Shown here one piece after another: positions 25,271 through 34,130 of a DNA stretch of 64,000 nt. The stretch spans positions 62,001-126,000 of the forward strand of contig CAZLEA010000001.1 in assembly GCA_964558445.1 (NCBI GenBank). The letters run 5' to 3'. A program made the translations under genes and the position numbers. The notes under the pieces are model-generated. The model made no database searches. It was not told the origin of the DNA and saw only the letters and a program-made list of their open reading frames with translations. How positions within the stretch are numbered: position 1 is the first letter of the stretch; every line of letters starts with the position of its first letter. The DNA comes from CAYXVJ01 sp964558445 (GTDB lineage: Bacteria; Bacillota; Clostridia; Saccharofermentanales; Fastidiosipilaceae).

Positions 25271-25777
25271 TTACTTCGCTTGTCTGTCGACCAGATAGCG
25301 CTGGAAGGCGTCATCCTTGGCACCTACCTTCGTCTTCAGTTCTTCTTTGTATGCATGTAGTTTCTTGCGAAGGTCCTCGGATCCCACACTGAGGATCTGC
25401 GCGGCCAAGATCGCGGCGTTTAGCGAACCGTTGATCGCAACCGTGGCGACCGGGATCCCCGGGGGCATCTGTACTTCGGCCAAGAGAGCGTCCACACCGT
25501 TTAGCGGGCCTGAGGCGAGCGGTACACCGATCACCGGCAGCGTCGTAAACGCGGCCAAGACACCTGGTAGATGCGCGGCTAGGCCGGCTGCGGCAATCAC
25601 GACGCCGAAGCCGTTATCCTCGGCAGAGCCGGCTAATTTCGCTGCACGATCCGGTGTGCGATGTGCCGAACAGATATGTGCCTCGAACGGAATACCGAAG
25701 GCGTCCAGCTGCGAGAAGCAAGCCTCCATCTGCGGGATATCCGAATCGCTTCCCATCATAATCAATACTTTGCTCAT
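25271..25777 (-). CDS. purE: 5-(carboxyamino)imidazole ribonucleotide mutase
   Basis: The 168-residue class I PurE moves the carboxyl group from N5 to C4 of the imidazole ring. It shows MGSDSDIPQMEACFSQLD, SAHRTPDRAAKLA and LPVIGVPLASGPLNGVDALL with QMPPGIPVATVAINGS. Class I enzymes need PurK, which is not in the window. It starts 9 bp after prfB, so there is no room for a purine riboswitch in front of the pur genes here. Confidence 0.94.
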   Translation of the reverse strand: MSKVLIMMGSDSDIPQMEACFSQLDAFGIPFEAHICSAHRTPDRAAKLAGSAEDNGFGVVIAAAGLAAHLPGVLAAFTTLPVIGVPLASGPLNGVDALLAEVQMPPGIPVATVAINGSLNAAILAAQILSVGSEDLRKKLHAYKEELKTKVGAKDDAFQRYLVDRQAK

Positions 25778-25786
25778 GTGTAATCT

Positions 25787-26908
25787 CTAGTCCTTTCCTT
25801 GACTCTGCTGACTGCTGTAACTTAAGTAGGCGAAGATGAAATCGTCTAGTTCTCCATCCATCACCGAGTTCACGTCACTGTCTTCGAAGTTCGTTCTGTG
25901 ATCCTTGACCATCGTGTAGGGCATAAATACGTAAGAGCGGATCTGCGAGCCCCAGGCGATATCCATCTGGTCCCCCTTCAGATCCTCGATACGTTCCATA
26001 TTCGCCGCCTTGGCCAGCGCAAACAGCTTGGCCTTGAGCATGTGCATCGCAAGATCACGGTTTTGGAACTGCGATCGCTCCGCCTGACTTGCCGTAACAA
26101 GGCCGGTCGGAAGGTGGGTCAGTCTGACGGCAGACGAAGTCTTGTTAACGTGCTGACCGCCTGCACCGGACGCGCGATACACGTCCATCTTGATGTCTTC
26201 GGGGCGAATCTCGATGTTGATCGTATCGTCTAATTCCGGAATCACTTCGCAAGAGGCGAACGAGGTATGGCGTCTGCCGGACGAGTCAAACGGCGATACG
26301 CGCACCAGACGGTGAACACCGATCTCGGAGCGAAGATAGCCATAAGCATTCTCACCGCTGATCTGTATCGAGACGCTCTTGAGGCCCGCTTCGTCTCCGT
26401 CCAGGATATCGATCACCTTGGTCTGGAATTCATGATCGTCCGCCCAGCGCATATACATACGGTAGAGCATCTCGCACCAATCCTGTGCTTCCGTACCGCC
26501 CGCACCCGCATGCAGCGTCAAGATCGCATTCTTGTCATCATATTCGCCGGTGAAGAGTGTTTCCAGACGAAGCTTCTCCATATCGCTCTTCAGATGGGCA
26601 AGTTCCGTCTCTACCTCGCGCAGCATATCAAGGTCTTCGGCCTCGTTACCAAGCTCGCACATCAAGAGCAGCTCTTCGACCTTGTCTTCGAGGCTGTGGA
26701 AGTGCTCCACCTTACGCCTAAGATGGGTAATTCTCGTCTGTGTCTTCTGTGCCTCTTCGGCCTTGTCCCAGAAGCCCGGCTCCATGGCACGCGCCTCAAG
26801 CTCCGACGCTTCATCGTCGATTCTGCTGATATTCAGGGCTGATTTCAACTGCGCCAGAGGTTCGGTCTGGGCCTCAATCTCTAAGCGATACTGTTCGTAT
26901 TCAAGCAT
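25787..26908 (-). CDS. prfB: Peptide chain release factor 2 (no frameshift site)
   Basis: The 373-residue factor releases peptides at UGA and UAA. RF2 features are VRVSPFDSSGRRHTSFAS with the SPF codon-recognition tripeptide and SGAGGQHVNKTSSAVRLTH with GGQ. The gene is one open frame from the ATG: at the place where most prfB genes have an in-frame UGA and +1 frameshift (about codon 25) the sequence reads LAQLKSALNISR without interruption. It lies 29 bp after the aminotransferase and 9 bp before purE. Confidence 0.95.
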   Translation of the reverse strand: MLEYEQYRLEIEAQTEPLAQLKSALNISRIDDEASELEARAMEPGFWDKAEEAQKTQTRITHLRRKVEHFHSLEDKVEELLLMCELGNEAEDLDMLREVETELAHLKSDMEKLRLETLFTGEYDDKNAILTLHAGAGGTEAQDWCEMLYRMYMRWADDHEFQTKVIDILDGDEAGLKSVSIQISGENAYGYLRSEIGVHRLVRVSPFDSSGRRHTSFASCEVIPELDDTINIEIRPEDIKMDVYRASGAGGQHVNKTSSAVRLTHLPTGLVTASQAERSQFQNRDLAMHMLKAKLFALAKAANMERIEDLKGDQMDIAWGSQIRSYVFMPYTMVKDHRTNFEDSDVNSVMDGELDDFIFAYLSYSSQQSQGKD

Positions 26909-26937
26909 GGGGGGATAATTCTCCTCAATCTAGATTC

Positions 26938-28125
26938 CTATGATTCTCTTATGTCTGCCAAGAACGCTTCCAAGCGATCCATGGCTTCTTCGATATGTTC
27001 CAGGGATGCGGCGTAACTGATCCGAACGAAGCCCTCGCCGCTCTCACCAAACGCAGAGCCCGGGATGATGGCAACCTTCTGCCGCAACAAGAGCTCCTCG
27101 CAGAAGCGATTCGAATCGAGACCGCTCCCCCGGATATCCGGGAAGACGTAGAAGGCGCCTAGCGGTTCGAAACAAGGCAGGCCCATCTCGTTTAGACGCC
27201 TAACGAGCACGCGCCGCCTCTGATTATAGGCTTGACGCATATGCTCGACCGATTCATCGCCGCTGCGAAGTGCCTCGATGGCCGCACTCTGAGCGAGAGT
27301 CGGTGCACTCATAATCACATATTGATGGATCTTGTTCATCGCCGCGATGATATCTGCAGGCCCCATCGCATAGCCGATGCGCCAGCCTGTCATGGCAAAG
27401 GCCTTCGAGAAGCCCCCTATCACCACAACGCGATCGCGAAGCGCTTCCACATGAGCCAGAGAGGCGAAGGTCGCCGGTTTGTAGACAAGCTCGGCATAGA
27501 GCTCATCGCTGATAATCAGAAGTTCCGGATTCGCCTCCAGCACCGGCACAAGCTCGGCCCAATTCGCCTCGCTCATCACCGCACCCGTCGGATTATTCGG
27601 ATAAGCCAGGAGCAGAAGCTTCGTTTGCGGTGTGATCGCCGCAGCCAAATCCTCGGCCTGTAGCTTGAACTCGTGCTTCGCTTCGAGCGGTAGAGCCACG
27701 GGCACGCCTCCGGACAAACTGACGCAAGCCGCATAAGCGACATAGGCCGGTTCGGGAATCAAGACTTCGTCGCCCGGGTTCAAGAGCGCACGGACCGCCA
27801 TGTCGATCGCTTCGCTTCCACCGACGGTCACGAGGATCTCGCTCACAGGATCGTATTGATAGCCATAGCGTCGTTCGGAGAACGTCGCGATCTCTTCGCG
27901 AAGCTCGATCATGCCCTGATTCGCTGTATAGTGCGTACGGCCACGCTCGAGAGAATAGATGCCTTCTTCACTGATATGCCACGGCGTCACGAAGTCGGGT
28001 TCGCCGATCGACAGCGAGATCACCTGCCCCTTGAGCTCATTGGCCATATCGAAGAAACGTCTGATGCCGGACGGTTTCAGATCCAGGACCCGCCTGGATA
28101 GCCGGTCTTGTACCTGTTTGCTCAT
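26938..28125 (-). CDS. Class I/II PLP-dependent aminotransferase
   Basis: The 395-residue fold-type I enzyme has the PLP lysine in GGFSKAFAMTGWRIGYAM, TVGGSEAIDMAVRALLNPGDEVLIPEPAYVAY for cofactor binding and YPNNPTGAVM. It belongs to the aspartate/aromatic aminotransferase group; PatA-type N-acetyl-diaminopimelate transaminase is a possible role, but the substrate is not certain from sequence. Its ATG overlaps the stop of the Lrp gene as ATGA. A PatA/AraT-Lrp pair is common in Firmicutes, and the regulator probably acts on this enzyme. Confidence 0.9.
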   Translation of the reverse strand: MSKQVQDRLSRRVLDLKPSGIRRFFDMANELKGQVISLSIGEPDFVTPWHISEEGIYSLERGRTHYTANQGMIELREEIATFSERRYGYQYDPVSEILVTVGGSEAIDMAVRALLNPGDEVLIPEPAYVAYAACVSLSGGVPVALPLEAKHEFKLQAEDLAAAITPQTKLLLLAYPNNPTGAVMSEANWAELVPVLEANPELLIISDELYAELVYKPATFASLAHVEALRDRVVVIGGFSKAFAMTGWRIGYAMGPADIIAAMNKIHQYVIMSAPTLAQSAAIEALRSGDESVEHMRQAYNQRRRVLVRRLNEMGLPCFEPLGAFYVFPDIRGSGLDSNRFCEELLLRQKVAIIPGSAFGESGEGFVRISYAASLEHIEEAMDRLEAFLADIRES

Positions 28126-28652
28126 AGCACCAGCACCTCCCGCTCATCGTCCGGTGATTCGGTTAAGCTGTGGCCGTTCAATTTGTATTTCTTCAAAATA
28201 AAATGGGTTCGTGTAGACAGCACATCCTCGATCACCGAGATCTTCTCCGACACAAACTCCGCAACCTCGCGCAGCGATCGACCTTCGACCGTCACCAAGA
28301 GGTCATAATCTCCGCTCATCAAGTAACAAGAGGAGACTTCGTCGAAACTATAGATTCGCTTCGCGATGCGATCGAAGCCCCGTCCGCGCTGCGGTGTGAC
28401 TCGCACCTCGATCAGGCCGGTGACGTCTTCATCGTTGGCCTTGGACCAATCGATCAAGGCACCGTAACCCAGAACGATGCGTTCGTCCTCCAGCTCCTTC
28501 ATCAGGGTCTCGATGGTAGCCGTATCCGTACCGAGGCGATCGGCGATCTCATCTGCGCCAAGTCTGGCCTTCGCATGCAGTAGCCTAAGCAGTTGATCTC
28601 TGAGTTCGGTTTCTTCTTCCGTCCGTTGTGCACGCGTTTGTTTCTCATCCAT
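28122..28652 (-). CDS. Lrp/AsnC family regulator
   Basis: A 176-residue feast/famine regulator with an N-terminal winged helix (GADEIADRLGTDTATIETLM, about 33-52) and a C-terminal RAM domain (about 80-155: TGLIEVRVTPQRGRGFDRIA, YLMSGDYDLLVTVEGRSLRE) that binds amino acids. It is longer than classic Lrp by a Glu/Arg-rich N-terminal stretch. It overlaps the aminotransferase gene by 4 bp, so it likely controls that gene and itself. Confidence 0.9.
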   Translation of the reverse strand: MDEKQTRAQRTEEETELRDQLLRLLHAKARLGADEIADRLGTDTATIETLMKELEDERIVLGYGALIDWSKANDEDVTGLIEVRVTPQRGRGFDRIAKRIYSFDEVSSCYLMSGDYDLLVTVEGRSLREVAEFVSEKISVIEDVLSTRTHFILKKYKLNGHSLTESPDDEREVLVL

Positions 28653-28695
28653 AACAGGCCTCCCCCTATTGGTTGCGGTTCACTCTGATTGCGGT

Positions 28696-29538
28696 TCACT
28701 TGCGATCCGATTTGTGTTTGCCATCATCCTCTTCTTGTCCGAGCAGGCTACGCATAGCCTCTTGCGGGTTTCGGTTGAAGAATTGTTGAAACGATAAGTA
28801 GCGTAATTGCTTGCCGAAGAATACATAACATAAGCCGATCAGGCGACCCAGAATCAAGGCACTGATCGCCGTAACCAGCGAGGATAACAAGACCCAAGTC
28901 AACTGATTGTTGCCGGAGATCGCACGAGTGATGTTCTCCAGTATCGATGTGAAGACTGAGATCAGGACAAACGAGAAGAACAAATAGAACTTGCGTCCCC
29001 TGGTGAGCTCGTAAGATTGTTGCAGTGCATCGCCGATCTTAAGTCTCTGCTCTGTAATCAAGAGTGGGGCAAAGACAAACATCAGAGCACCCAACACAAA
29101 CGGAATCATGAGCAAGAACATGCTGAGGAAGGCGGGTACGATCAAGAGTAAGAGTAACAAGAGTAGGCGGGGCAGCGAACGAGTGAAGTTCTTCACGCCC
29201 TTCATCGCAGGCATACCGTCTCGCTCGGCACTATAGGCTGCCGCATAGAAATAGCTCACGAAGAGATTCGCGATGAGTACAAGCATCTGCGTCCCCAAGA
29301 AGAGCAGGTTGCCGCCGGACAAGGCGGGTGGGTACAAAATCATATGACTCTCACCGGTTTGCATCAGGGTCATCGAGCGAGTCATCCAAGCAGATAACGA
29401 GCTGAAGTCCGTATCGCCGATCGGATAGAGTATACTTACTGCATTTAGGCCGAAGCAGAGCAGAAACAGGACTTGGACCAGTCTCTCTTGCTTCAGCTTG
29501 TAGAATTTCAATGCCTCTATGGCGATAACAAAGCTCAA
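28696..29538 (-). CDS. DUF975-family integral membrane protein
   Basis: A 280-residue polytopic membrane protein with about six hydrophobic segments (for example LLLLLLLIVPAFLSMFLLMI, and ISALILGRLIGLCYVFFGKQ). It has the feature of DUF975-type proteins: YELTRGRKFYLFFSFVLIS. No function is known. The start is TTG (29536-29538) because AGGAG lies six bases upstream. An extended -10 (29596-29604) is about 60 bp upstream. It leads the transcript that continues through lrp, the aminotransferase, prfB and the pur genes, unless internal promoters exist. Confidence 0.75.
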   Translation of the reverse strand: MSFVIAIEALKFYKLKQERLVQVLFLLCFGLNAVSILYPIGDTDFSSLSAWMTRSMTLMQTGESHMILYPPALSGGNLLFLGTQMLVLIANLFVSYFYAAAYSAERDGMPAMKGVKNFTRSLPRLLLLLLLLIVPAFLSMFLLMIPFVLGALMFVFAPLLITEQRLKIGDALQQSYELTRGRKFYLFFSFVLISVFTSILENITRAISGNNQLTWVLLSSLVTAISALILGRLIGLCYVFFGKQLRYLSFQQFFNRNPQEAMRSLLGQEEDDGKHKSDRK

Positions 29539-29595
29539 ATGATTCTCCTATCCGGCGTATCGTCGCTGCGGCTGCGAACAAGCGCTTACCAAAGT

Positions 29596-29604
29596 ATTAT
29601 AACA
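29596..29604 (-). promoter_or_regulatory. Extended -10 promoter element before the DUF975 gene
   Basis: TGTTATAAT on the minus strand, about 60 bp before the TTG start. No clear -35 is seen. Confidence 0.45.
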
Positions 29605-29770
29605 CCAAGCCAATAGCGGTGCGACAGCAGACAGAGGCTCTGGCTTACAGTATCTCGGATTTAGTATTTCTATTTTCATTCTTCATCTTTTTCGTAAATA
29701 GTTCACAAACTGTATTTGTTCAACTTTACTGTGCAAACTTCTCTTGGCCTATTTATTTTATGAAACTAGC

Positions 29771-29799
29771 TTGCGATTCAATAAACACTGTGGTATTAT
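29771..29799 (+). promoter_or_regulatory. Sigma-A promoter of the small zinc-ribbon gene
   Basis: TTGCGA (29771-29776) and TATTAT (29794-29799) with a 17-bp spacer, about 110 bp before the ATG at 29912. The 110-nt leader has no obvious hairpin. The rest of the 29605-29911 region shows nothing else. Confidence 0.65.
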
Positions 29800-29911
29800 C
29801 AGTCCAACGGAAACGTCCTAGATACTTTTTTGCTCCGGTCATGTCAGATTTACCTCTGAAGAAGGAACATTGTTTTTAGACAATCCGAATTCACAAGGAG
29901 GTAAAGTACGC

Positions 29912-30085
29912 ATGGCTGACAAGATGCTAAATTGTAAAGACTGTGGTTCTGAATTCGCTTTCACAGAAGGCGAGCAGGCCTTTTACAAGGAAAAGGGTTT
30001 TGAGAACGATCCCGTTCGCTGCCCCGATTGCCGCAGAGCTCGTAAGAACGCTCGCCGCAATAACAACAACTACGACAGATATTAA
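29912..30085 (+). CDS. Small zinc-ribbon protein
   Basis: A 57-residue protein with two CxxC pairs (C8/C11 in NCKDCGSEF and C37/C40 in RCPDCR) that would bind one zinc, then a basic Arg/Asn-rich tail (RRARKNARRNNNNYDRY). The family (probable zinc-binding ribbon, CxxCG..F.FT.GEQ.FY..KGF..P.RC..CR) is common in bacteria and plants; its role is unknown, with nucleic acid binding a reasonable guess. The start has AAGGAGGT eight bases upstream. It is a single-gene transcript with its own promoter and terminator, in the opposite direction to its neighbours. Confidence 0.88.
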   Translation: MADKMLNCKDCGSEFAFTEGEQAFYKEKGFENDPVRCPDCRRARKNARRNNNNYDRY

Positions 30086-30145
30086 TTAGCTATCGTAGGA
30101 GACAGTCTTTGATGCACTTAGATGACTTGATGACTTGATCTCAAG

Positions 30146-30178
30146 AGAGCCATTCGATCGCGGTTGGATGGCTCTTTT
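30146..30178 (+). terminator. Terminator after the zinc-ribbon gene
   Basis: AGAGCCAT (30146-30153) pairs with ATGGCTCT (30168-30175) around a 14-nt loop, followed by TTT. It lies about 60 bp after the stop codon. Confidence 0.75.
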
Positions 30179-30204
30179 ACTTATCTATATTGATTTATTG
30201 ATGA

Positions 30205-31437
30205 CTAAGTTAAGTTGCGAATCACCAAGAGATCCTTGGACAAGCCGTTCTCTTCTTGCCACCGTCGAAGCTCCGCTTCAGTCACACCGCCAGCTCCTGA
30301 TAAACTTAGTACGGGTCCGTCTTCGGTCTGCATAAGTTCGGCACCCCAGGCAGCGGGCCACTTGGCCTGCTCGAGGATTCTTCTCCCCCGTTCGCTAGAT
30401 GCAAACAACACGGCGTCCACCGGATGTTCGCCATCCGTTGCCACGATTGCCTCATCATTCGTCCAGATCTCTGCCGACAAAGCGGCAAACGGCCGAATCA
30501 GCACTTGGATAATATCACTCAGGACACTGCTCGCCGTCGCCTGTCCGCCCGCACCCGGTCCGTAATAGAGGCAATCACCGATCTCGGATCCTTGAACCGC
30601 AAGCGCGTTATAAACGCCATCCACATTGTAGAGCGAGTGTTTGGGAGAAACCAGATAAGGAGCAACTCGAAGGTATAAGCCATGGTCATGCGTATCTGCC
30701 ATCAGCGCGAGGAGCTTGATCTTCATCCCCCTAGCCTTCGCATAACGGATCTGCTCGGGACCGATGCGTCTTATGCCCTCCACGGCCACGCTTCGCCAGG
30801 GAACATATTCGCCTCTCACTCGGGACACGAGGATCGCAAGCTTGCGCGCGGTATCCAGGCCATCAACATCGTCCGTCGGATCGTGCTCCGCATAGCCAAG
30901 CGATTGCGCCATCGCAAGTGCTGTCCGGAAATCCTGCTGATCTCGATCCATCTCTTGGAGGATGAAGTTGGACGTCCCGTTCAAGATACCATGCATAGCC
31001 GTTATCTCGTTACCCGCGAGATCCTCGCCAAGACTTCGCACAAGCGGCGTGCCTCCTCCGACCGAAGCTTCGTAGAAGTAGTGACAAGCGTTCGCCTTCG
31101 CCAAGGCAAGTAGTTCCACGCCATGGGTCGCCACAAGCTCCTTGTTCGATGTCACCAGATGCTTGCCTGCCAGGAGCACTTGCTTGCTGTATTCATAAGC
31201 GGCTTCAACACCGCCGATCGTCTCGACAACCAGCTCGCAGGACGGATCGCCCAGGATCGTGTCGATCGATTCTGCCTCAAATGAAAAAAGCGGCGTACCG
31301 CTCAAGGATCGTCTATGCAGAATCCACTTCAGGCGAGGTCGCTTACCGAAGCGGACGGCCATGCGCTCCTCACTTCTGAGGAGCAGCGAAGCAACCGCAC
31401 TGCCAACCACACCACAACCCAATATCGCTACGTTCAC
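30205..31437 (-). CDS. hom: Homoserine dehydrogenase
   Basis: The 410-residue enzyme reduces aspartate semialdehyde to homoserine for threonine and methionine synthesis. It begins with the dinucleotide fold VAILGCGVVGSAVASLL and contains the homoserine dehydrogenase signature region GLDTARKLAILV with the preceding GYAEHDPTDDVDG. The C-terminal 60 residues do not show a clear ACT domain, unlike the usual 430-residue Firmicutes enzyme. A separate ACT protein is encoded 9 bp upstream, which might supply regulation (inference). Confidence 0.93.
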   Translation of the reverse strand: MNVAILGCGVVGSAVASLLLRSEERMAVRFGKRPRLKWILHRRSLSGTPLFSFEAESIDTILGDPSCELVVETIGGVEAAYEYSKQVLLAGKHLVTSNKELVATHGVELLALAKANACHYFYEASVGGGTPLVRSLGEDLAGNEITAMHGILNGTSNFILQEMDRDQQDFRTALAMAQSLGYAEHDPTDDVDGLDTARKLAILVSRVRGEYVPWRSVAVEGIRRIGPEQIRYAKARGMKIKLLALMADTHDHGLYLRVAPYLVSPKHSLYNVDGVYNALAVQGSEIGDCLYYGPGAGGQATASSVLSDIIQVLIRPFAALSAEIWTNDEAIVATDGEHPVDAVLFASSERGRRILEQAKWPAAWGAELMQTEDGPVLSLSGAGGVTEAELRRWQEENGLSKDLLVIRNLT

Positions 31438-31446
31438 TTCGGCCTC

Positions 31447-31893
31447 CTATTCATCTCCTCTGGCCAATATCCGATGCGAACGGACGCCCGAAATCTTCGA
31501 CAGGCGTGCGATTAATTCGGCCAGAGTACCGCTCATCTCACGGGTTTCGAGCGAGACGCTGAGGTCTGCCAGGCCGTTGATCGGTATCCCCTGATTGATC
31601 GTCAAGACATTCACATGCTGTTCTGCGAGGCAAGAGAGTACGGCGGCCAAGACACCGGGCAGGTTCTCGACCACAAAGGACAAGGTAACAACATAACCGG
31701 CCGTAGTCTCGTAGAAAGGCAGGATCGAATCACGGTACTTGTAGAATGCACTTCTGGATATACCGACCACGCGGACCGCCTCGTTGACGGAAGAACACTT
31801 ACCCGAGCTCAGCAGGCGCTTCACTTCCATCACCTTCAGAAATACTTCAGGTAAGACCGCAGACTTCACCAAATAGAATTCATTCTCTGCCAT
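31447..31893 (-). CDS. ACT domain protein (PheB/UPF0735 type)
   Basis: A 149-residue protein of the UPF0735 family: an N-terminal helical part with a winged-helix look (EAVRVVGISRSAFYKYRDSI, residues about 35-55) and a C-terminal ACT domain (about 68-140: LSFVVENLPGVLAAVLSCLA, then VNVLTINQGIPINGLADLSV). ACT domains bind amino acids. In Firmicutes this gene often lies by hom or pheA. The start at 31893 was chosen for the family N-terminus (MAENEFYLV) and GGAGG upstream. Confidence 0.88.
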   Translation of the reverse strand: MAENEFYLVKSAVLPEVFLKVMEVKRLLSSGKCSSVNEAVRVVGISRSAFYKYRDSILPFYETTAGYVVTLSFVVENLPGVLAAVLSCLAEQHVNVLTINQGIPINGLADLSVSLETREMSGTLAELIARLSKISGVRSHRILARGDE

Positions 31894-31972
31894 TCGTTCC
31901 CTATCCTCCCCATGTGCACACATCGTCCACCTAATATAGCACAGGCAAGTCGGGCGAACAATTCACAAACGT

Positions 31973-32569
31973 TTACAAAAGTTCTTTAATTAACACTTCT
32001 CGCATCGCCTCCAGGGCCTTGGCACGATGCGACAGGCGATTCTTCAACACCGGATCGATCTGGGCCGTCGTCAGCTTGTACTCGGGCAGGTAGAAGATCG
32101 GATCGTAGCCGAAGCCGTTGGCGCCGCTTGCCTCTCTCGTTATCTCCCCCGAGACGATACCGTCTACTGTGAACGTACTGCCATCCGGCCGCATCACGGC
32201 GATCGTACAGTGAAACTTGGCAGAGGTGTCCGTACGCCCACTCTCGTCCATCAAACGATAGAGCAGTCTGAACTTCTCGGGATATGTACTGCCCACACCG
32301 CCGAAGCGGGCAGAATACACGCCCGGTGCTCCGTCCAGTGCATCCACACAGAGGCCTGAATCATCGGCCATAATGTAGTCGTTCGGGTAGATATCCCGAA
32401 GCGCTCTCACCTTCAGCAGTGCATTCTCTTGGAAGCTGGTTCCGTTCTCTTCAATCTCTGTGTCGAAGCCGAGATCGAGAAGAGAGACGACTTCCAAGTC
32501 CAAATCCGCCAGTATTGCGCGTATCTCTTCTAGTTTATGCTCATTATGGCTTGCTACGATTAGTCTCAT
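31973..32569 (-). CDS. rdgB: XTP/dITP pyrophosphatase (RdgB/HAM1)
   Basis: The 198-residue house-cleaning enzyme removes dITP, XTP and related nucleotides by cutting them to monophosphates. Motifs are LIVASHNEHKLEEI (the SHNxxK substrate loop), FQENALLKVRAL, IMADDSGLCVDALDGAPGVYSARF and the C-terminal NRLSHRAKALEAM. The start at 32569 was taken because the family begins there; an ATG three codons earlier is also open. It lies 15 bp after the rRNA methyltransferase gene. Confidence 0.95.
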   Translation of the reverse strand: MRLIVASHNEHKLEEIRAILADLDLEVVSLLDLGFDTEIEENGTSFQENALLKVRALRDIYPNDYIMADDSGLCVDALDGAPGVYSARFGGVGSTYPEKFRLLYRLMDESGRTDTSAKFHCTIAVMRPDGSTFTVDGIVSGEITREASGANGFGYDPIFYLPEYKLTTAQIDPVLKNRLSHRAKALEAMREVLIKELL

Positions 32570-32584
32570 GTAGGTCATCCGTTT

Positions 32585-34114
32585 CTATTGTATTCGCCAG
32601 CCGACGGGGTACAGATTCTTCAGTCTCCCCGACCGATCAATCTTCACCCAAGTCAGCGGGTAGCCATCCACTGTTACGGCGAGGATACCCCTCGCTTCCG
32701 ATGTGGAAGCAGCTACCAGCCTCGCCTGTTCTTCTTCTGTTAATTCTATCGTCTCGCCCTTCAGAAGTTTCGTCACACGTGCATCACAGCTTGTAAGCAT
32801 GAGGCTTCGATCAAGACGAAACATATCCGCTTGCCAGGCCAGAATCGGAGAGTGTGAGATATCGAAACGGTTCCCTCTTCTGTCCTCGACCAGATTACCC
32901 AAGTAGAGCCCCTCCTTGAGCAGATGCAGACCGTCAAGACCAAGTGCATGCTCCGGTGGCAATTGGACACGCCCGTGCTCGATTTGCATACGAGAGTCAA
33001 GTTTCGCTCTAAGCTCTTGCCAAGCATCCTCCGTCAGCAAATCCTCGAAGATGCGATAGATCAGCTCTCTGTCTCCGGTACTAATCTTCTTGCGCTTAAC
33101 TTGTTTACCAACAGCAGGAACGGCAGGCGATTCAAGCGTTTCGGCAGTCTTCTCGATCAAGACGGCAAAGTGCCCCTCACCCCTATTTCGCCACGGCCAA
33201 ATTCGGCCCGCAAGCTCAAGCCCGAGTTCCGGATGATCGCCCGAGATGCCCGGGTCGATAGATGCGCCGGTTGGCAGATTATCGCGCAAATCTCGTATGC
33301 GTAGGTCGGGGTGAGAAATCAAGAGGGCTTCGATCTGAGCCTCGTTCTCCAAGCGATTAAACGTACAGGTCGAATAGACCATGGTCCCGCCGGGACGAAG
33401 CAATTCGTAGGCTGCTTCCAGGATATTCGCCTGTATCTCCCGAATCGAACTTGGTCCATACTCCGCCCAAGATGCGATGCTCTTGGGCGCACGGCGAAAC
33501 ATCCCCTCGCCGGAGCAGGGCGCATCGATCAAGACATGGTCGAATGCTCCGGGCCAGCGCTTGGCTAAGTCGACCGGATCCGCAGCCGTGACCACGCAAT
33601 TTCGGACGCCCAATTGCTCCAAGTTTCGTACGAGTATGCGGCCTCTGGAGCTACTGATGTCGTTGGAGACAAGCAGTCCCTCGCCTCCTAGATCGGCGGC
33701 CAAGCGTGCGCTCTTGCCACCGGGGGCCGCGCACAGATCGATGACCGATTCACCGGGCTTCACCCCGAGTGCCTGTGCCGGCAGCATCGCCGACGGCTCC
33801 TGAATATAGTAGAGACCGAGGCGATAAGCGAGGCTTCGGCCATATGCCAGAACATCCGTCGTCTCATAGCCGTCATCGGACCAGGCGACAGGCACAAGTT
33901 CAGAGCGAAACGACTGTCCTTCTTCTGTCTGGAAGATTCGTTCCAGATCGTCTTGCAATCGATCTAAATTTGCTTGTTTCAAAGGATTGAGACGAAGGCC
34001 CGTGTGCGCGCGCTGCCGGAAACCCTCCAGGAACAAAGCCTTCTCGTCTCCTAAGCCGGCTTGTATTAACAGGCGCTCCATCTCTTGGACGAAGGCCTCC
34101 GGTAAACGATTCAT
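32585..34114 (-). CDS. RsmF/NOL1-NOP2-Sun family 16S rRNA m5C methyltransferase
   Basis: A 509-residue SAM-dependent RNA cytosine-5 methyltransferase. The Rossmann core has VIDLCAAPGGKSARLA (SAM site), VSNDIS, and the two cysteines of the m5C mechanism in DAPCSGEGMFR and YSTCTFNRLENE. The C-terminal part (about 350-509) includes a PUA-like/RsmF extension with KRKKISTGDRELIYRIFEDL and LLKGETIEL. Bacterial RsmF modifies 16S rRNA near position 1407; the exact site here is inference. The start at 34114 has GAGGAG upstream and lies after the stop of the preceding gene. Confidence 0.9.
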   Translation of the reverse strand: MNRLPEAFVQEMERLLIQAGLGDEKALFLEGFRQRAHTGLRLNPLKQANLDRLQDDLERIFQTEEGQSFRSELVPVAWSDDGYETTDVLAYGRSLAYRLGLYYIQEPSAMLPAQALGVKPGESVIDLCAAPGGKSARLAADLGGEGLLVSNDISSSRGRILVRNLEQLGVRNCVVTAADPVDLAKRWPGAFDHVLIDAPCSGEGMFRRAPKSIASWAEYGPSSIREIQANILEAAYELLRPGGTMVYSTCTFNRLENEAQIEALLISHPDLRIRDLRDNLPTGASIDPGISGDHPELGLELAGRIWPWRNRGEGHFAVLIEKTAETLESPAVPAVGKQVKRKKISTGDRELIYRIFEDLLTEDAWQELRAKLDSRMQIEHGRVQLPPEHALGLDGLHLLKEGLYLGNLVEDRRGNRFDISHSPILAWQADMFRLDRSLMLTSCDARVTKLLKGETIELTEEEQARLVAASTSEARGILAVTVDGYPLTWVKIDRSGRLKNLYPVGWRIQ

Positions 34115-34130
34115 ATAAACAGATTCTCCT

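Noticed and set aside
25770..25800. Purine riboswitch in front of the pur genes
   Set aside because: Only 9 bp separate prfB and purE, so no aptamer can fit there.
30146..30178. Use of the zinc-ribbon terminator as a terminator for hom on the other strand
   Set aside because: On the minus strand the hairpin is not followed by a T run (it reads CTTGAGATC), so only the plus-strand direction is supported.
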